DNA of 64,000 nucleotides, taken from the NCBI RefSeq assembly GCF_029873635.1, contig NC_080423.1:101866991-101930990 (forward strand), written 5' to 3'. A program made the position numbers and the translations under genes. The stretch is from Malania oleifera. Taxonomy: Eukaryota > Streptophyta > Magnoliopsida > Santalales > Ximeniaceae. Shown in pieces: positions 22,501 to 34,165 of this stretch. Each line of letters starts with the position of its first letter. The first letter of the stretch is position 1. The notes under the pieces are model-generated. The model had not been told where the DNA came from. It saw nothing but the letters and a program-made list of their open reading frames with translations, and did not search any database.

Positions 22501-24120
22501 ATGAATGATGACATGTGTTTGGTGGATAGTGGCACGACTAACACAATTCTTCATGTTAAAAAATATTTATTGCAATTAACATTAGCTGAAATTAATGTTA
22601 ATACAATATCTGACTCTATAAATGTAATAGAGGACTCTGGAAGAGCTCACATTATGTTTTCAAATTGGAAAAAATTGTATATTGATGATGCATTGTATTC
22701 TAGTAGATCCCAAAGAAATCTACTAAGTTTCAAAGATATACGTCGCAATGGATATCATGTTGAAACCAAAAATGAAAAAGATATGGAATATCTTTCTATT
22801 ACATCTACAGTATCAAACCAGAGGGTCATATTAATTAGAAAAATTTCAAAATTTTCATTTGACCTATATTTCATAAAAATAAGGATGGTTGAATCAAATT
22901 TTAAGCATCGGAAGTGCTCCGAGCTTAGAAGTTTTCTACTTTGGCATGATCGTCTTGGCCATCCTAGTTCAACTATGATGCGACAAATCCTTAAAAATAC
23001 ATATGGACATCCATTAAAGGATCAGAAAGTTCTTTTACCTAATGATTATTTTTGTACTTCTTGTGCTCAAGGAAAACTACCTGTTAGACCTTCTCCATCT
23101 AAATTATCTTTAGAGTCTCCATATTTTCTACAAAGAATACAAGGAGATATTTGTGGCTCAATCCATCCATCTTGCGTACCATTTCGATATTTCATGGTTT
23201 TAATTGATGCTTTCACTCAATGGTCACATGTTTGTCTATTTTCAACTCGTAATGTTGCTTTTGCTAAATTTCTTGCTCAAATAATAAAGTTAAGATCAAG
23301 TTTTCCTGATCACCCCATTCAGATGCAGGTAAATTTTCTTCAAAAGCATTTTATGACTATTGCATGTCAATAAGAATAAGTGTTGAACATTCTATTGCAC
23401 ATGTTCATACACAAAATGGTTTAATGGAATCCTTCATTAAGCATTTACAATTTATTACTAGACCTATGCTTATGCGATCAAAGCTTCCTGCATCTACTTG
23501 GGGTCATGCTATAGTGCATGTTGTGTCTTTGATTAGAATTAGACCAACTGCATATCATAAGTTTTCACCTTCACATCTTGTGTTTAACCACTAACCTAAT
23601 ATATCTCATCTTAGAATTTTTGGTTGCATTGTATATGTTCCTATTGCACCTGCATAACAAAGTAAGATGGGACCACAGCGTCGGCTTGATATTTATGTTA
23701 GTTTTGATTCTTCTTCTATCATTAGATATATTGAACCACTAACAAGTGATCTTTTTAGAATAAGATTTCTAGATTGTCAATTTGATGAATCAGTTCTCCC
23801 TTCATTAGGAGAAGGAAAAGATAAAGGATTAAAAATACAAGAAATTTGTTGGAACACACCAAGTTTGTCTAATCATGATACACGCACAAATCAATGTGAA
23901 CTTGAAGTTCAAAGAATAATTCATTTGTAGAATGCTGCAAATCAATAGTCAGATGTTTTTACAAACACTAAAAGGATCACTTAATCACATGTTCCGGCCA
24001 CAAATATTCTTATTAGATTGATTGTTCCTGAAGAACACCCAATGGGAATAGCAGCTAATGAATCTAAAGTGCACCAGAAGTGTGTTAGACCAATTGGTGC
24101 AAAGGATACTGTTCCTTGAA
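22501..24120 (+). pseudogene. Old copia protease and integrase remnant
   Basis: Protease motif LVDSGTTNTIL is at 22520-22552. The integrase zinc finger follows as LWHDRLGHPSSTMMRQIL with CTSCAQGKLPVR (22942-23085). The core has QGDICGSI and VHTQNGLMES (23398-23428) across a frameshift. Several stops, for example at 23371, break the frame. Nonfunctional. Confidence 0.8.
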
Positions 24121-24371
24121 AGAAAAAGAAAATGAATAAAAGTGACACTCCAAAAGAGGTCATTAACACTCAAGAAGAGTTAAAAGAAATATAGATCAAC
24201 AATCCCATATTTCCATAAAAGCAACAGCAGAAGTGGTTCCGATACCAGAAAATTATGAGATCTCATTAAAATTTGAAAATATGTGGAGAAGAAATGAAGT
24301 TGTTGTTGACAATGTGTTTGCATATGTGATTGCTTCAGAAATTATTAATGATAATGAGCCTAAGCCTCAAA

Positions 24372-25001
24372 CTGTAGAAGAATGTTGATATCGAAATGAT
24401 TGGCCAAAATGGAAAGAAGCAATACAAGCTGAGCTAGACTCATTAGCCAAACGTAATTAAGGTATTTGGACCAATAGTCCAAACACTAGAGAATGTCAAA
24501 CATGTTGGGTATAAATGGGTTTTTGTACGTAAAAGAAATGAAATGAATGAAATTGTAAGATGCAAGGTGCGTCTTGTAGCACAAGATTTCTCCCAAAGAC
24601 CTAGTATAGATTATAATGAGAGCTATTCCCCTATTATGAATGTAGTTACTTTTAAATTTTTAATTAATTTAACGGTTTCTGAAGGACTTGACATACGCCT
24701 CATGAACGTAGTAACAACTTACTTGTATGGCTCATTGAATAATGACATATATATGAAAATCCTTGAAGGATTTAAAATGTCTGAAGCATATAATCCAAAA
24801 CAATGACAAATGTATTCTATTAAATTACAAGGATCCTTGTATGGATTGAAGCAATCTGGACAAATGTGGTACAATCGTTTAAGTGAATATTTGTTGAAAA
24901 TTGGATATGAAAATAATCTTATCTATCCTTGTATTTTCATTAAGAAGATAAATTCTGAATTTACTATAGTCGTTGTTTATGTTAATGACATAAACATAGT
25001 A
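24372..25001 (+). pseudogene. Old copia reverse transcriptase, 5' part
   Basis: NDWPKWKEAIQAELDSLAKR opens the RT, then CKVRLVAQDFSQRPSIDYNE, YLYGSLNNDIYMKI and GSLYGLKQSGQMWYNRLSEY. Key catalytic residues are changed: the first Asp in the LD(V)-type box reads LMNVVTTY and YVDD reads YVND. Interrupted at 25006 by a solo LTR. Confidence 0.85.
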
Positions 25002-25006
25002 GGAAC
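25002..25006. repeat. TSD GGAAC, left copy
   Basis: Same pentamer at 27337-27341; brackets the solo LTR exactly between TG and CA. Confidence 0.9.
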
Positions 25007-25186
25007 TGTAAAAACCCCAAAAAGAGATATAAAAGATAAGTGGATTGATTCCCAAAAAAAAATAATAATAATAATTAATTAATTAATTAATTAATCGAAT
25101 TTAAAGAGAAAAAGAAAAAAATTAATTAAAATTTATTTTTATTTTCATTTTATTAATAAAATATATTATTATTATTATTAATTAAA

Positions 25187-25233
<47 letters not shown>

Positions 25234-27336
25234 GTTAAACCACCTGAAGCTTCTCCTAAATTAAATTCACGCCCCCAGATTATCTTCTTCTTTTTCTTCT
25301 TCTTCTTCTTCTTCTTCTTCTTCATTCTTTTCTTTTCTTTTCTTATTTTCCTGCAACCTACGATCTCTCTCTCTCTCCTCACATTCTCTCTCCCTCTCTC
25401 CTCGATTTCGTGACGGATTTTCGCCCGATCGAAAATCCGAGGATACCACTAGACTCAATTCACCGCTGCCATCATTTCTACTGGAGCGGATCGGTGGTAA
25501 GAGCAGCGTAGGCATATTCCTTGGGATAAGCCATTTTTCCCTTTTTCTTTAATTTCTTGCAAAATGTAAGCCCAATTGATGAACGGACACCACCACGAGA
25601 ATCTAGGGATAATTCTCTACAAGTCTAGTAGGACAGAATTCTCGTGGGGGAATCGGGCCAAAACCCCAAATTTGGGGTGCGGCGATTATTAAGGGACTTA
25701 TTTTTAATTAATTAGCATTAATTTAGAAATAATAAAATATTAAGCATTTGGGACTGAAGTAGGATTTCTGGAATTTAGGCTCCGGGTGAGTGTTGCGGGA
25801 GTAATTTTGGGACCCGCAGGAAAAATTTGGAAAATTAAGTAGGGATGTTAAATAATAGTTTAAATGTTAATTTGAGGTATATGGAGCCTAAGGAAGGCTA
25901 AATGAGTATTATTTTGGAGAAATAGATTAATTAATCTGGGGAAAAATGTAAATTGCAGGAGTTAAATTTCAGGCGCCAAGAGCGTGAAATTTTGGATCCT
26001 AACGAATTTCTCAGCAGGCAGGTAAGGGAATACACTAAAGCAGTAATTTTCCATACAAATTATTATTGATTATGAGTAATTTATTTTCAGAAAAGCATAT
26101 GTTATATTGTGTATTACGAATGAAATGTACGATTGGGAAAATACTGTTATGATGATTAAAATGCATATGTATGTATGAGATTTAAAGAATTCACGATTTT
26201 AGAATATGAAGTATGACTTTTAACAGCATATGTGTAGCATGAATATTATTTTATGTGAAATGTATTATGATGTGAAAGATTTTACGAACAAAGCATGATT
26301 TCAGGTATTATGAAAATATGAGTTATGTTGTGATAGTTTTGACAATTATATGATAAATGATGTATTTTCAGAATATATATACCTGAAACAATTTTGGTGC
26401 GAGGTCATATATTTATGTTATCGGCACGAGGCCGTAATTACTATATTTTCGGCACGAGGCCGTAATGATGTTATATGTATGATCATGTATTATATGTTAT
26501 CACCACCAAGATGTTAGTTTAGTTCAGTTCAGGGGCTCGGTATCGTAGCTATATGTGTAGATCAGATATCTACGTCAGATTAGTGCTAACCATCCCACGA
26601 GGGGATGGGAGATGGATAGTCGATGTGGCTTTCAGTAGAGTGTGGACGTCCACCTGGCAGTCCGGACCAGGGTGTGGCGGGCTCATCGTACCTACAGACA
26701 TATTTGATTCAGCAGTGGGCGGCCAGCCATTGTCGGGTCCCGCTTTCGGGCTGCACAACCCGTCATGGGGGGTAATACATGACACCAGCTAGCTATTCAT
26801 CCTAGGTTTGTTTTCAGTATTATAGTTATAACATATGATTTTATGTATTTTATGATTTATTAACAGATGTGAAAATATATGTTTACCCAGTACGATATGA
26901 TGATGTTTATAGAATTATGAAATGAACTATATACGTATAAATGCATTAAATATTCATGTTGCCACACAGCTGTATTTAGTCTATTTTCCCTTATTGAAAA
27001 GTTTCTCACCCCCAAACTTAATTAATTTTTCAGGAGTCCCTGAGAGACCGACGGGTCAGGGCCGCCATTGAGCTAGTGAGATTACCTTGTGAGAAGGGTA
27101 AGATTTTGTAATAGGATCAGAGTTATTTTGTGTTTGACCCTAGAGATATTTTGATGTATGTGAGGATGTATAGAATGCTCTGGTATTATGTTTTATGATT
27201 GGATGTTTGAGATTTTATGTTTACTGCTGCTAGGTTTTCCACTGTGTTTGACAGGTGTCCCCGCCACCCACGGGTTTGGGTTGACCATTTTATTTATTAT
27301 GTGATATTTTATATTAAAAAATTAAGGGACGTTACA
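25007..27336 (+). mobile_element. Solo LTR of a Ty3/gypsy-type element inside the copia RT
   Basis: TGTAAAAACCCC at the start, GGGACGTTACA at the end, 2,330 bp, TSD GGAAC. The TTA (25190-25233) and CTT (25283-25322) microsatellites and the leader at 25380-25700 match the solo LTR at 1961-4860, so they are members of the same family. Other marks: GGCACGAGGCCGTAAT minisatellite (26420-26472), GGGCTGCACAACCC...CATGGGGG (26745-26772), GTTTCTCACCCCC (27000). Confidence 0.92.
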
Positions 27337-27341
27337 GGAAC

Positions 27342-28181
27342 TCCATAAGAGATCTCAACAACTGTTGAATACTTAATGAAAGAATTTGAACTGAAGGATC
27401 TTGGGAAGGCAAAATTGCCTTGGTTTTCAAGTTGAGCATTTAACAAGTGGAATTCTTATTCATCAATCATCTTATATAGAAAAAAATCTTGAAACAATTT
27501 TATATGGATAAATTTTATCCATTAAGCTCCCCGATGGTTGTTTGTTCACTTGATGTGAAAAAGGATCTTTTACGTCCTCGAGAAGATGACGAAGAAATCC
27601 TCGTCCCTGAAGTGCCCTATCTTAGTGCAATAGGAGCACTCTTGTAGCTTGCAAATTGCACTAGACCAGATATAACTTTTGCGGTAAATTTGCTGGCAAT
27701 TAGTTCTACACCAACTCAGAAACATTGGAATGGAGTAAAACATGTTCTTCGTTATCTTCTCGACACATCTGATATGGGTTTGTTTTACCCAAAGGGAGTA
27801 AAGTCTATGTTGAAAGGATATGTTGATGCTGGATATCTTTCTGATCCTTATAAAGCTCGATCACAAATAGGCTATATTTTTACATGTGATGATACTGCTA
27901 TCTCATGGCGACCTGTAAAGCAAACGATCACTACTACCTCTTCAAACCATTCAAAAATATTGGCAGTTCACAAAGCAAGTCGTGAATGTGTATGGTTGAG
28001 AACTATAATCCTATACATTAAAGGGATAAGTGGATTATCACTGGAGAATGACACGTCAACAATATTGTACAAGGATAATGCAACATGTATTACACAAATC
28101 ATAGATGGGTACATAAAAGGTAATAGAACTAAACATATTTTATTAAAGTTCTTTTACACTCATGAACTTCTGAAGAAATGA
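27342..28181 (+). pseudogene. Old copia RT C-terminus and RNase H
   Basis: Picks up after the solo LTR with EYLMKEFELKDLGKAK, the copia RT thumb region. RNase H from 27690 has HVLRYLLDTSDMGLFYPKG, DAGYLSDPYKARSQIGYIF, CDDTAISWRPVKQ and NRTKHILLKFFY. The first catalytic Asp is present, but SNHSKILA stands where CEAEYIA-like text is expected, so a Glu is lost. Stops and frame changes occur before 27690. Confidence 0.8.
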
Positions 28182-28440
28182 GATATTGATAATTGCAAAA
28201 TTCGTTCAAGTGACAATTCAACAAATCTTTCATAAAAGTATTATCAACTTCAATTTTCAAAAAACATGTACATAACATTGGAATGCGATAACTGGGGGAC
28301 ATTTCTTAATTAATTGTATTTTTTAGGAGTAGTATGAATACTTTACTCTTTTTCCTTCGTTAAGATTTTGTCCCATAAGATTTTCCTTAGCAAAGGTTTT
28401 AACGACACATATTCATAGTGTATAGTCATCCAAGGGAAAG

Positions 28441-28531
28441 TGTTGTAAAACATGTATATTTATGTGGATGACTATCTAGATAATAGGTTATAACCTTTGG
28501 TATGCCCACATATGATTCATTATGTCGTTAT
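28441..28531 (+). repeat. 3' LTR of the old copia, first part
   Basis: Follows a short purine stretch AAGGGAAAG (28432-28440) and starts TGTTGTAAAACATGTATATT. It is cut at GTTAT (28527-28531) by the young copia. Confidence 0.82.
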
Positions 28532-28871
28532 TGTTGAAGATTAAACTTGAAGACCGGCAGCCCACCTCCATTGAAGACCGGCAGCCCACCGTTGTGGACA
28601 TTGGAGATTTGCAGGCTGCCTACTCCACCTACCAGCCCACCTCCTCTGAATTAAACACCCACCATTGTTGATTTTATTGCTTCTGTAATAGCTATAAATA
28701 GGTGTGTGTATTGTGTTATATTATGTGGTGTGTGAGAGAGATTAGCCAGTGAGCCGTGAGAGAGATTTTAATTCCTCTGTATTATTTTCAGATTGAAATA
28801 TACTTGTTTGGTATTTATCCTCACTGAGTTTCAGTCACAGCCAGTGACTGAGTGCTCCTCTCCACCCATCA
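28532..28871 (+). repeat. 5' LTR of the young copia
   Basis: TGTTGAAGATTAAAC ... CTCCACCCATCA. It contains a direct repeat of TTGAAGACCGGCAGCCCACC near its start (28547 and 28574) and a TATA box CTATAAATAGG at 28690-28700. Same length as the 3' LTR. Confidence 0.95.
28690..28700 (+). promoter_or_regulatory. TATA box in the young copia 5' LTR
   Basis: CTATAAATAGG, repeated at the matching place in the 3' LTR (33826-33836). Transcription from it would enter the Gag-Pol leader; the copy in the 3' LTR points towards CDC20, about 1 kb downstream. Confidence 0.65.
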
Positions 28872-28872
28872 G

Positions 28873-28884
28873 TGGTATCAGAGC
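28873..28884 (+). other. Primer-binding site, initiator tRNA-Met type
   Basis: TGGTATCAGAGC, one base after the 5' LTR. This is the standard plant copia PBS complementary to the 3' end of initiator tRNA-Met. Confidence 0.92.
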
Positions 28885-28973
28885 ATCCAGGTACGCCGGA
28901 ATTCACCAAACAGAGGTGAACACAGAAGAAATTCAAGTTTCTTCTCAGTTTTGAAGTTGCTCCAAATATCAAA

Positions 28974-29246
28974 TTGAGCCTACCATTGTACAATTCAGCT
29001 CGAGACGATTCCAACGGTGAAAATCACGTCTCAAACGGACACAGGGAGATCTCCCACGCGCCTCCACGCGCCTACCACGTAAGCACCGTTCTTCCCACGC
29101 GCCGGCAGGACTCCGGCGACCGCGACACGCGCCTGCACGCGTCTTCCTCGCCCGATTGGCGAGATCCTACCCGCAAAGCGACCCGCGACCCGGATCTACG
29201 ACCCGCGACCCGGTCAGCGACCCGCGTGCCAAACCCGCAACCCTGA
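28974..29246 (+). other. Upstream open frame in the copia leader, 90 codons
   Basis: Between the PBS and Gag the leader is strongly GC-rich (29040-29310) with repeated CGACCCGCGACCC units (29165-29230). An ATG frame from 28974 gives a basic, Arg/Pro/Ser-rich 90-residue peptide with no recognised family. It ends about 280 nt before the Gag ATG. It may be a chance frame, or an upstream ORF that limits Gag-Pol translation. Confidence 0.35.
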
Positions 29247-29528
29247 TCCGTGAACGAGATCCGACCCGCTCCCAAGCGCCGACACGCGGCGCGTCCAGAA
29301 AGCGCCACGTGGCCTAACGGAAGGGTTAACGCCGTTTAAAGGCCGTTAAATTAAACCGGTTAGTTTAAAATTCCCCAGGATTTTCCTATAGCCGGTTCAG
29401 TGATTTTTAGACCGGTTCTTTGCAAACCAAAACCGGTTCCTAAGGTTTTTCAATCTTCTGAATTTATTGGTGGCATTAGATTTACCAAAATCAGCCCCCA
29501 TTTCTCTGTTTTTTATATATTAAATTCG

Positions 29529-32500
29529 ATGGCTAACGGTACTATCCAATCGGTCATTCCAAAATTGACCCGAGAGAATTATGACAACTGGTCGATTCAA
29601 ATGAGAGCCCTTCTAGGTTCTCAGGATGTCATGGATATCGTTGAAGATGGGTACAGAGAAAGCCCATCAAAAGAAGCCGAAGCAGCTATGCCCGAAGCTC
29701 AAAGAACGACCTTGCGAGTCGATCGAAAGAAAGATTGCAAGGCAAAATCCATAATCTACCAAGGCCTTGATGAGGCCACGTTCGAAATCATTGCCTCCGC
29801 GAAGACATCTAAAGAAGTCTGGGACTCTCTCCATCGAACACACAAAGGTGCAGATAAAGTAAAAAAGATTCGTCTTCAGACATTGCGAGGTGAGTTCGAA
29901 TCTCTCAAAATGAAGTCTACTGAATCCATTTCAGACTACTATACACGAGTAATGGTAGTATCAAATCAATTAAGAAGAAATGGAGAAATTCTCAATGACG
30001 AGAGAATTTGTGAAAAAATTTTGCGATCTTTAGATCCAAAATATGATTATATAGCTGTGACCCTGGAAGAAACAAAAGACTTGGAAACAATGTCTGTAGA
30101 AGAACTTGTGGGCTCACTCCAAGCCCATGAGCAAAAAGTCAATAGAAGAAGTGATGATAAAGCAATGGAGCAAGCTCTCCAAACGAAGTTGTCCCTCACT
30201 ACAGATAGATACGACAAAGGGGGGACGTCACAACAAGGAAGAGGACGAGACCGAGGATCTCGTGGAAGAAATTCTGGAAATTTTAACTCCAGAGAAGGTG
30301 GCAGAGGCAGAAGAGGTCCCACTAGAGGAGGACGAAATCAACAGAGCTATGTCCCACAAGGTAGAGGACAAGGAAGAAGAGGAGGATATAATAATCGCTC
30401 AAATGTAGACAAAAGAAACATTCAATGCTACAATTGTCACAAGTATGGACACTATAGCAATGAATGTTGGGGGCGACAACAAGAAAAGGTTAGCGAGGAG
30501 GCCAACCTTGCCGAAACAGATCATGCAAATGGAGAGTCATTGATGCTGATGGCACACAATGCAACTCCTCAGGACCAGAGTGTTTGGTACCTTGATTCTG
30601 GAGCCAGCAATCATATGACTGGCAGAAAGAACCTATTTTTTGAACTTGATGAGAAAGTTCAAGGGGAGATCTCTTTCGGAGATAATTCTAAAATTGCAGT
30701 CCAAGGGAGAGGAGATGTTTTGATCAAACAGAAGTCTGGAGATCATGCTTACATCTCCAACGTCTACTATGTGCCAGCCATGAAGACTAATATACTTAGT
30801 CTCGGACAGCTCGTGGAGAGAGGCTATCGAATTAGCCTCAGTGATAAGCAGATGGTGATAATAGATGCTCGAGGAAAGCTTGTTACTCGAGTTCAAATGG
30901 CAAAGAATCGAATGTTTCCGCTCGCCATCCAACATGATACGCCAAGGTGTTTGAGCGCTATCATCAAAGACAAAGACTGGCTATGGCATCTAAGGTATGG
31001 GCATCTAAACTTTGAAAGTTTGAAACAATTGGGAAGCAAGAAGATGGTGAAAGGCTTACCAAATATCCATCATCCAAATGTGATATGTGAAAGCTGTATT
31101 TTGAGCAAGCAACATAGAAACAGCTTTGGAAAGCAAACCGACTGGAGATCAACTATGCCGCTCCAACTAATACACACAGATGTGTGTGGTCCACTAAGAC
31201 CATTTTCAAATGGACAGAATCGATACTTCCTCACCTTTATTGACGACTACAGCAGGAAGACCTGGGTCTACTTCTTGAAAAGGAAGTCAGAGGTATTCGA
31301 TAAGTTCAAAGAGTTCAAAACTCTTGTGGAGAAACAAAGTGGCTTCCGCATCAAGTCACTCCGGTCAGACCAAGGAGGAGAGTACAAAGACGAAGCTTTC
31401 CTGGAATTCCTTAGACAACAAGGAATTCAGAAACAGTTCACACCATCATACACTCCCCAGTTGAATGGTGTAGCCGAAAGGAAGAACCGCACAATCCTCA
31501 ACATGGCTAGAAGCATGTTAAAGGATAAAAATGTGCCCAAGAGTTTTTGGGCAGAAGCAGTGTTATGTGCAGTCTATCTGCTCAATAGGTGTCCGACGAA
31601 GAGTTTTGATACAAAGACACCATATGAAGCCTGGAGTACTCACAAGCCCAGTGTGAGTCATCTGAGGGTGTTTGGCTCCATAGCCTACGCCAAGATCCCA
31701 GAAGCAAGAAGGACAAAGCTGGATGATAAAGGAGAGAAGTGTATCCTTGTAGGATACGGCGATAGCACCATGGGATATCGACTCTACAATCCCATCAACA
31801 AGAAAGTCTTTCACAGTCGGGATGTCATCTTTGAAGAAAATGAATCCTGGAAATGGGACCAGGTTGAATGTTCCAAAGATGCGGAATTGACACTTGAAGT
31901 AGAAGAACCTACACAGACAAGAGAAGTGGCTATCGAGCCACAAATTCCTGAGCTGCAGACACCTCCACATGGTTCACCACAGAGGAATGAAGCTCCATCA
32001 CCAATTGAGCGTGAAATCTCAGACATGAGACCTAGAGGAGCTCGAAATCTAGCCGATCTGTATGAAAATACAGAACCAATGGAAGAATATATTGCTCTAA
32101 ACTGCCTGTTGCTAACTAGTGACCCAAATAGCTTTGAGAAAGCTAACGAAGAAAACAAATGGAGAAAAATGATGGATAAGAAGATTCAATCCATCAAGAA
32201 GAACAAGACTTGGGAGTTGACAAATCTCCCGAAGGGCCGCAAAACCATTGGTGTGAAATGGGTCTATAAGACCAAAAAGAATGCTCAAGGAGAAGTTCAG
32301 AGATATAAAGCAAGACTTGTCGCCAAAGGCTACAAGCAAAAAGAAGGGATTGATTATGGAGAAATCTTTGCCCCGGTTGCTAGACTTGAAACCATCAGAT
32401 TACTTATTTCACTTTCAGCACAAAATAGATGGAAGATTTACCAGCTAGACGTGAAATCAGCTTTTTTGAACGGTTTTCTGGAAGAAGAGATTTATATCGA

Positions 32501-33680
32501 TCAACCACCTGGATATGTAAAGAAGGGCAAAGAAGATAGAGTGTACAAGTTGAAGAAAGCACTCTATGGCTTGAAGCAAGCACCTCGTGCGTGGAACATG
32601 AGGATTGATGACTACTTCCAGAAGAATGGATTTGAGAAGTGTCCCTACGAGCATGCGCTATATATAAAGATGGAGACAGATGGAAGCATGCTCATAGCCT
32701 GCCTATATGTTGATGATCTGATCTTCACCGGCAACAATCCAGAGATGTTTGCCGCTTTCAAAAGGAGCATGGTCAAAGAATTCGAAATGACAGATATTGG
32801 CCAGATGGCTCATTTTCTTGGCATAGAAGTCGTGCAAAGCGAGAAAGGAATTTTCATCTCCCAGAGCCACTATGCAAAAGAAGTATTGAAGAAGTTTGGG
32901 ATGGACAAATGCAACCCAGTGACAACTCCAGTTGAAACAGGATTGGAGTTGAGAAAGAATGAGCAAGGAGATGTTGACCCCACATATTTTAAGAGTCTGG
33001 TTGGAAGCTTAAGGTATTTGACGTGCACCAGACCAGATATACTCTATGGAGTTGGACTTGTCAGCAGGTACATGGAGACTCCTGACCAGTCCCACCTGAA
33101 TGCAGCGAAAAGGATACTCCGATATGTCAAAGGTACCATCACCGATGGTATGTTTTATTCATCAAGAGATGATTGCAAACTTATCGGTTATTCAGATAGC
33201 GATTGGGGAAGAGATCTTGATGAAAGAAAAAGTACGACGGGATTCACATTTTTTATGGGAGATACATCGTTTACATGGTCTTCGAAGAAGCAACCCATCG
33301 TAACGCTATCATCATGTGAAGCTGAGTATGTTGCTGCTAGCTCAGCTGTTTGTCATGGTATATGGATTAGGAATGTACTGAAGTATCTGGGATTTCTTGA
33401 AGGTAACCCCACAGAAGTTTACATCGACAACCGATCAGCGATTGCACTTGCGAAAAATCCAGTTTACCATGAAAGAAGTAAACATATTGATACTCGGTAT
33501 CATTTTATCAGGGAGCATGTCAAAAATAAAGAAGTGGAATTGATATCTTGCAGAACGTATGATCAGATTGCTGACATTTTCACAAAACCACTCAGACATG
33601 ATATTTTTGCAAGACTGAAGACAATGCTCGGAATAACAAAATTAGGAGAGTCAAGTTTAAGGGGGGATGTTGAAGATTAA
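29529..33680 (+). CDS. Copia Gag-Pol polyprotein, intact
   Basis: 1,383 residues from the ATG at 29529 ([20 protein letters not shown]); the same frame is open 43 codons further upstream, but the usual copia Gag start is at 29529. Domains in order: Gag (UBN2-like) with RNA-binding [12 protein letters not shown], and CCHC knuckle [14 protein letters not shown] near residue 300. Protease [11 protein letters not shown] near 355. Integrase zinc finger [10 protein letters not shown]...CESC (about 486-530) and core residues in [15 protein letters not shown] and ERKNRT (about 549-655). RT with [10 protein letters not shown] (about 973) and YVDDL (about 1060). RNase H with YSDSDWG, CEAEYVA and DNRSAIA (about 1221-1300). 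All catalytic residues visible. The stop codon lies 13 bp inside the 3' LTR, so the frame overlaps the PPT and LTR start. Confidence 0.95.
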   Translation: MANGTIQSVIPKLTRENYDNWSIQMRALLGSQDVMDIVEDGYRESPSKEAEAAMPEAQRTTLRVDRKKDCKAKSIIYQGLDEATFEIIASAKTSKEVWDSLHRTHKGADKVKKIRLQTLRGEFESLKMKSTESISDYYTRVMVVSNQLRRNGEILNDERICEKILRSLDPKYDYIAVTLEETKDLETMSVEELVGSLQAHEQKVNRRSDDKAMEQALQTKLSLTTDRYDKGGTSQQGRGRDRGSRGRNSGNFNSREGGRGRRGPTRGGRNQQSYVPQGRGQGRRGGYNNRSNVDKRNIQCYNCHKYGHYSNECWGRQQEKVSEEANLAETDHANGESLMLMAHNATPQDQSVWYLDSGASNHMTGRKNLFFELDEKVQGEISFGDNSKIAVQGRGDVLIKQKSGDHAYISNVYYVPAMKTNILSLGQLVERGYRISLSDKQMVIIDARGKLVTRVQMAKNRMFPLAIQHDTPRCLSAIIKDKDWLWHLRYGHLNFESLKQLGSKKMVKGLPNIHHPNVICESCILSKQHRNSFGKQTDWRSTMPLQLIHTDVCGPLRPFSNGQNRYFLTFIDDYSRKTWVYFLKRKSEVFDKFKEFKTLVEKQSGFRIKSLRSDQGGEYKDEAFLEFLRQQGIQKQFTPSYTPQLNGVAERKNRTILNMARSMLKDKNVPKSFWAEAVLCAVYLLNRCPTKSFDTKTPYEAWSTHKPSVSHLRVFGSIAYAKIPEARRTKLDDKGEKCILVGYGDSTMGYRLYNPINKKVFHSRDVIFEENESWKWDQVECSKDAELTLEVEEPTQTREVAIEPQIPELQTPPHGSPQRNEAPSPIEREISDMRPRGARNLADLYENTEPMEEYIALNCLLLTSDPNSFEKANEENKWRKMMDKKIQSIKKNKTWELTNLPKGRKTIGVKWVYKTKKNAQGEVQRYKARLVAKGYKQKEGIDYGEIFAPVARLETIRLLISLSAQNRWKIYQLDVKSAFLNGFLEEEIYIDQPPGYVKKGKEDRVYKLKKALYGLKQAPRAWNMRIDDYFQKNGFEKCPYEHALYIKMETDGSMLIACLYVDDLIFTGNNPEMFAAFKRSMVKEFEMTDIGQMAHFLGIEVVQSEKGIFISQSHYAKEVLKKFGMDKCNPVTTPVETGLELRKNEQGDVDPTYFKSLVGSLRYLTCTRPDILYGVGLVSRYMETPDQSHLNAAKRILRYVKGTITDGMFYSSRDDCKLIGYSDSDWGRDLDERKSTTGFTFFMGDTSFTWSSKKQPIVTLSSCEAEYVAASSAVCHGIWIRNVLKYLGFLEGNPTEVYIDNRSAIALAKNPVYHERSKHIDTRYHFIREHVKNKEVELISCRTYDQIADIFTKPLRHDIFARLKTMLGITKLGESSLRGDVED
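33659..33667 (+). other. Polypurine tract of the young copia
   Basis: AAGGGGGGA directly before the 3' LTR TG. It primes plus-strand DNA synthesis in this family. It is also read as the last codons of Pol. Confidence 0.9.
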
Positions 33681-34007
33681 ACTTGAAGACCGGCAGCCCA
33701 CCTCCATTGAAGACCGGCAGCCCACCGTTGTGGACATTGGAGATTTGCAGGCTGCCTACTCCACCTACCAGCCCACCTCCTCTGAATTAAACACCCACCA
33801 TTGTTGATTTTATTGCTTCTGTAATAGCTATAAATAGGTGTGTGTATTGTGTTATATTATGTGGTGTGTGAGAGAGATTAGCCAGTGAGCCGTGAGAGAG
33901 ATTTTAATTCCTCTGTATTATTTTCAGATTGAAATATACTTGTTTGGTATTTATCCTCACTGAGTTTCAGTCACAGCCAGTGACTGAGTGCTCCTCTCCA
34001 CCCATCA
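33668..34007 (+). repeat. 3' LTR of the young copia
   Basis: Same length and, by eye, the same sequence as 28532-28871. It is followed by TSD GTTAT (34008-34012). Confidence 0.95.
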
Positions 34008-34012
34008 GTTAT

Positions 34013-34165
34013 CCTTTGGGATGTCAATGCATTTGTCTATATAAAGACATGTTTTTCAACAAAATGATATAATAAAATAATTAGTAACATCTAGTCCTGA
34101 AAAACTAGACTGTTGAATTTCTATAACTTCAAAAAAAAAATTCCTCTTTTATTTCATTTATCGCT
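34013..34165 (+). repeat. 3' LTR of the old copia, second part
   Basis: Resumes at CCTTTGGGATGTCAATG, matching 20774 onward in the 5' LTR, through GACTGTTGAATTTCTATA. Followed by GTCTA (34166-34170), as before the 5' LTR. Confidence 0.8.

Larger units (their letters stand above)
28532..34007 (+). mobile_element. Young, apparently intact Ty1/copia retrotransposon
   Basis: 5,476 bp with two 340-bp LTRs (28532-28871 and 33668-34007) that look identical on reading. TSD GTTAT at 28527-28531 and 34008-34012. A PBS matching initiator tRNA-Met, a polypurine tract and one open Gag-Pol frame are present. Everything needed for autonomous transposition is recognisable. Near-zero LTR divergence implies a very recent insertion. 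Confidence 0.95.
20680..34165 (+). mobile_element. Old Ty1/copia retrotransposon, broken by two later insertions
   Basis: 5' LTR at 20680-20926. 3' LTR starts at 28441 and resumes at 34013, ending at 34165. GTCTA precedes the 5' LTR (20675-20679) and follows the 3' LTR (34166-34170). Without the solo LTR (25007-27336) and the young copia (28532-34007) it is about 5.7 kb, normal for copia. Gag, protease, integrase, RT and RNase H are recognisable in order but carry many stops, frameshifts and missing catalytic residues. It is the oldest of the three nested elements. Confidence 0.88.

Noticed and set aside
25267-25515. 82-codon Glu-rich minus-strand frame
   Set aside because: Comes from the CTT microsatellite and leader of the solo LTR.
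30047-33303. Many frames antisense or frame-shifted within the young copia
   Set aside because: Shadows of the Gag-Pol frame; no independent start context or homology.
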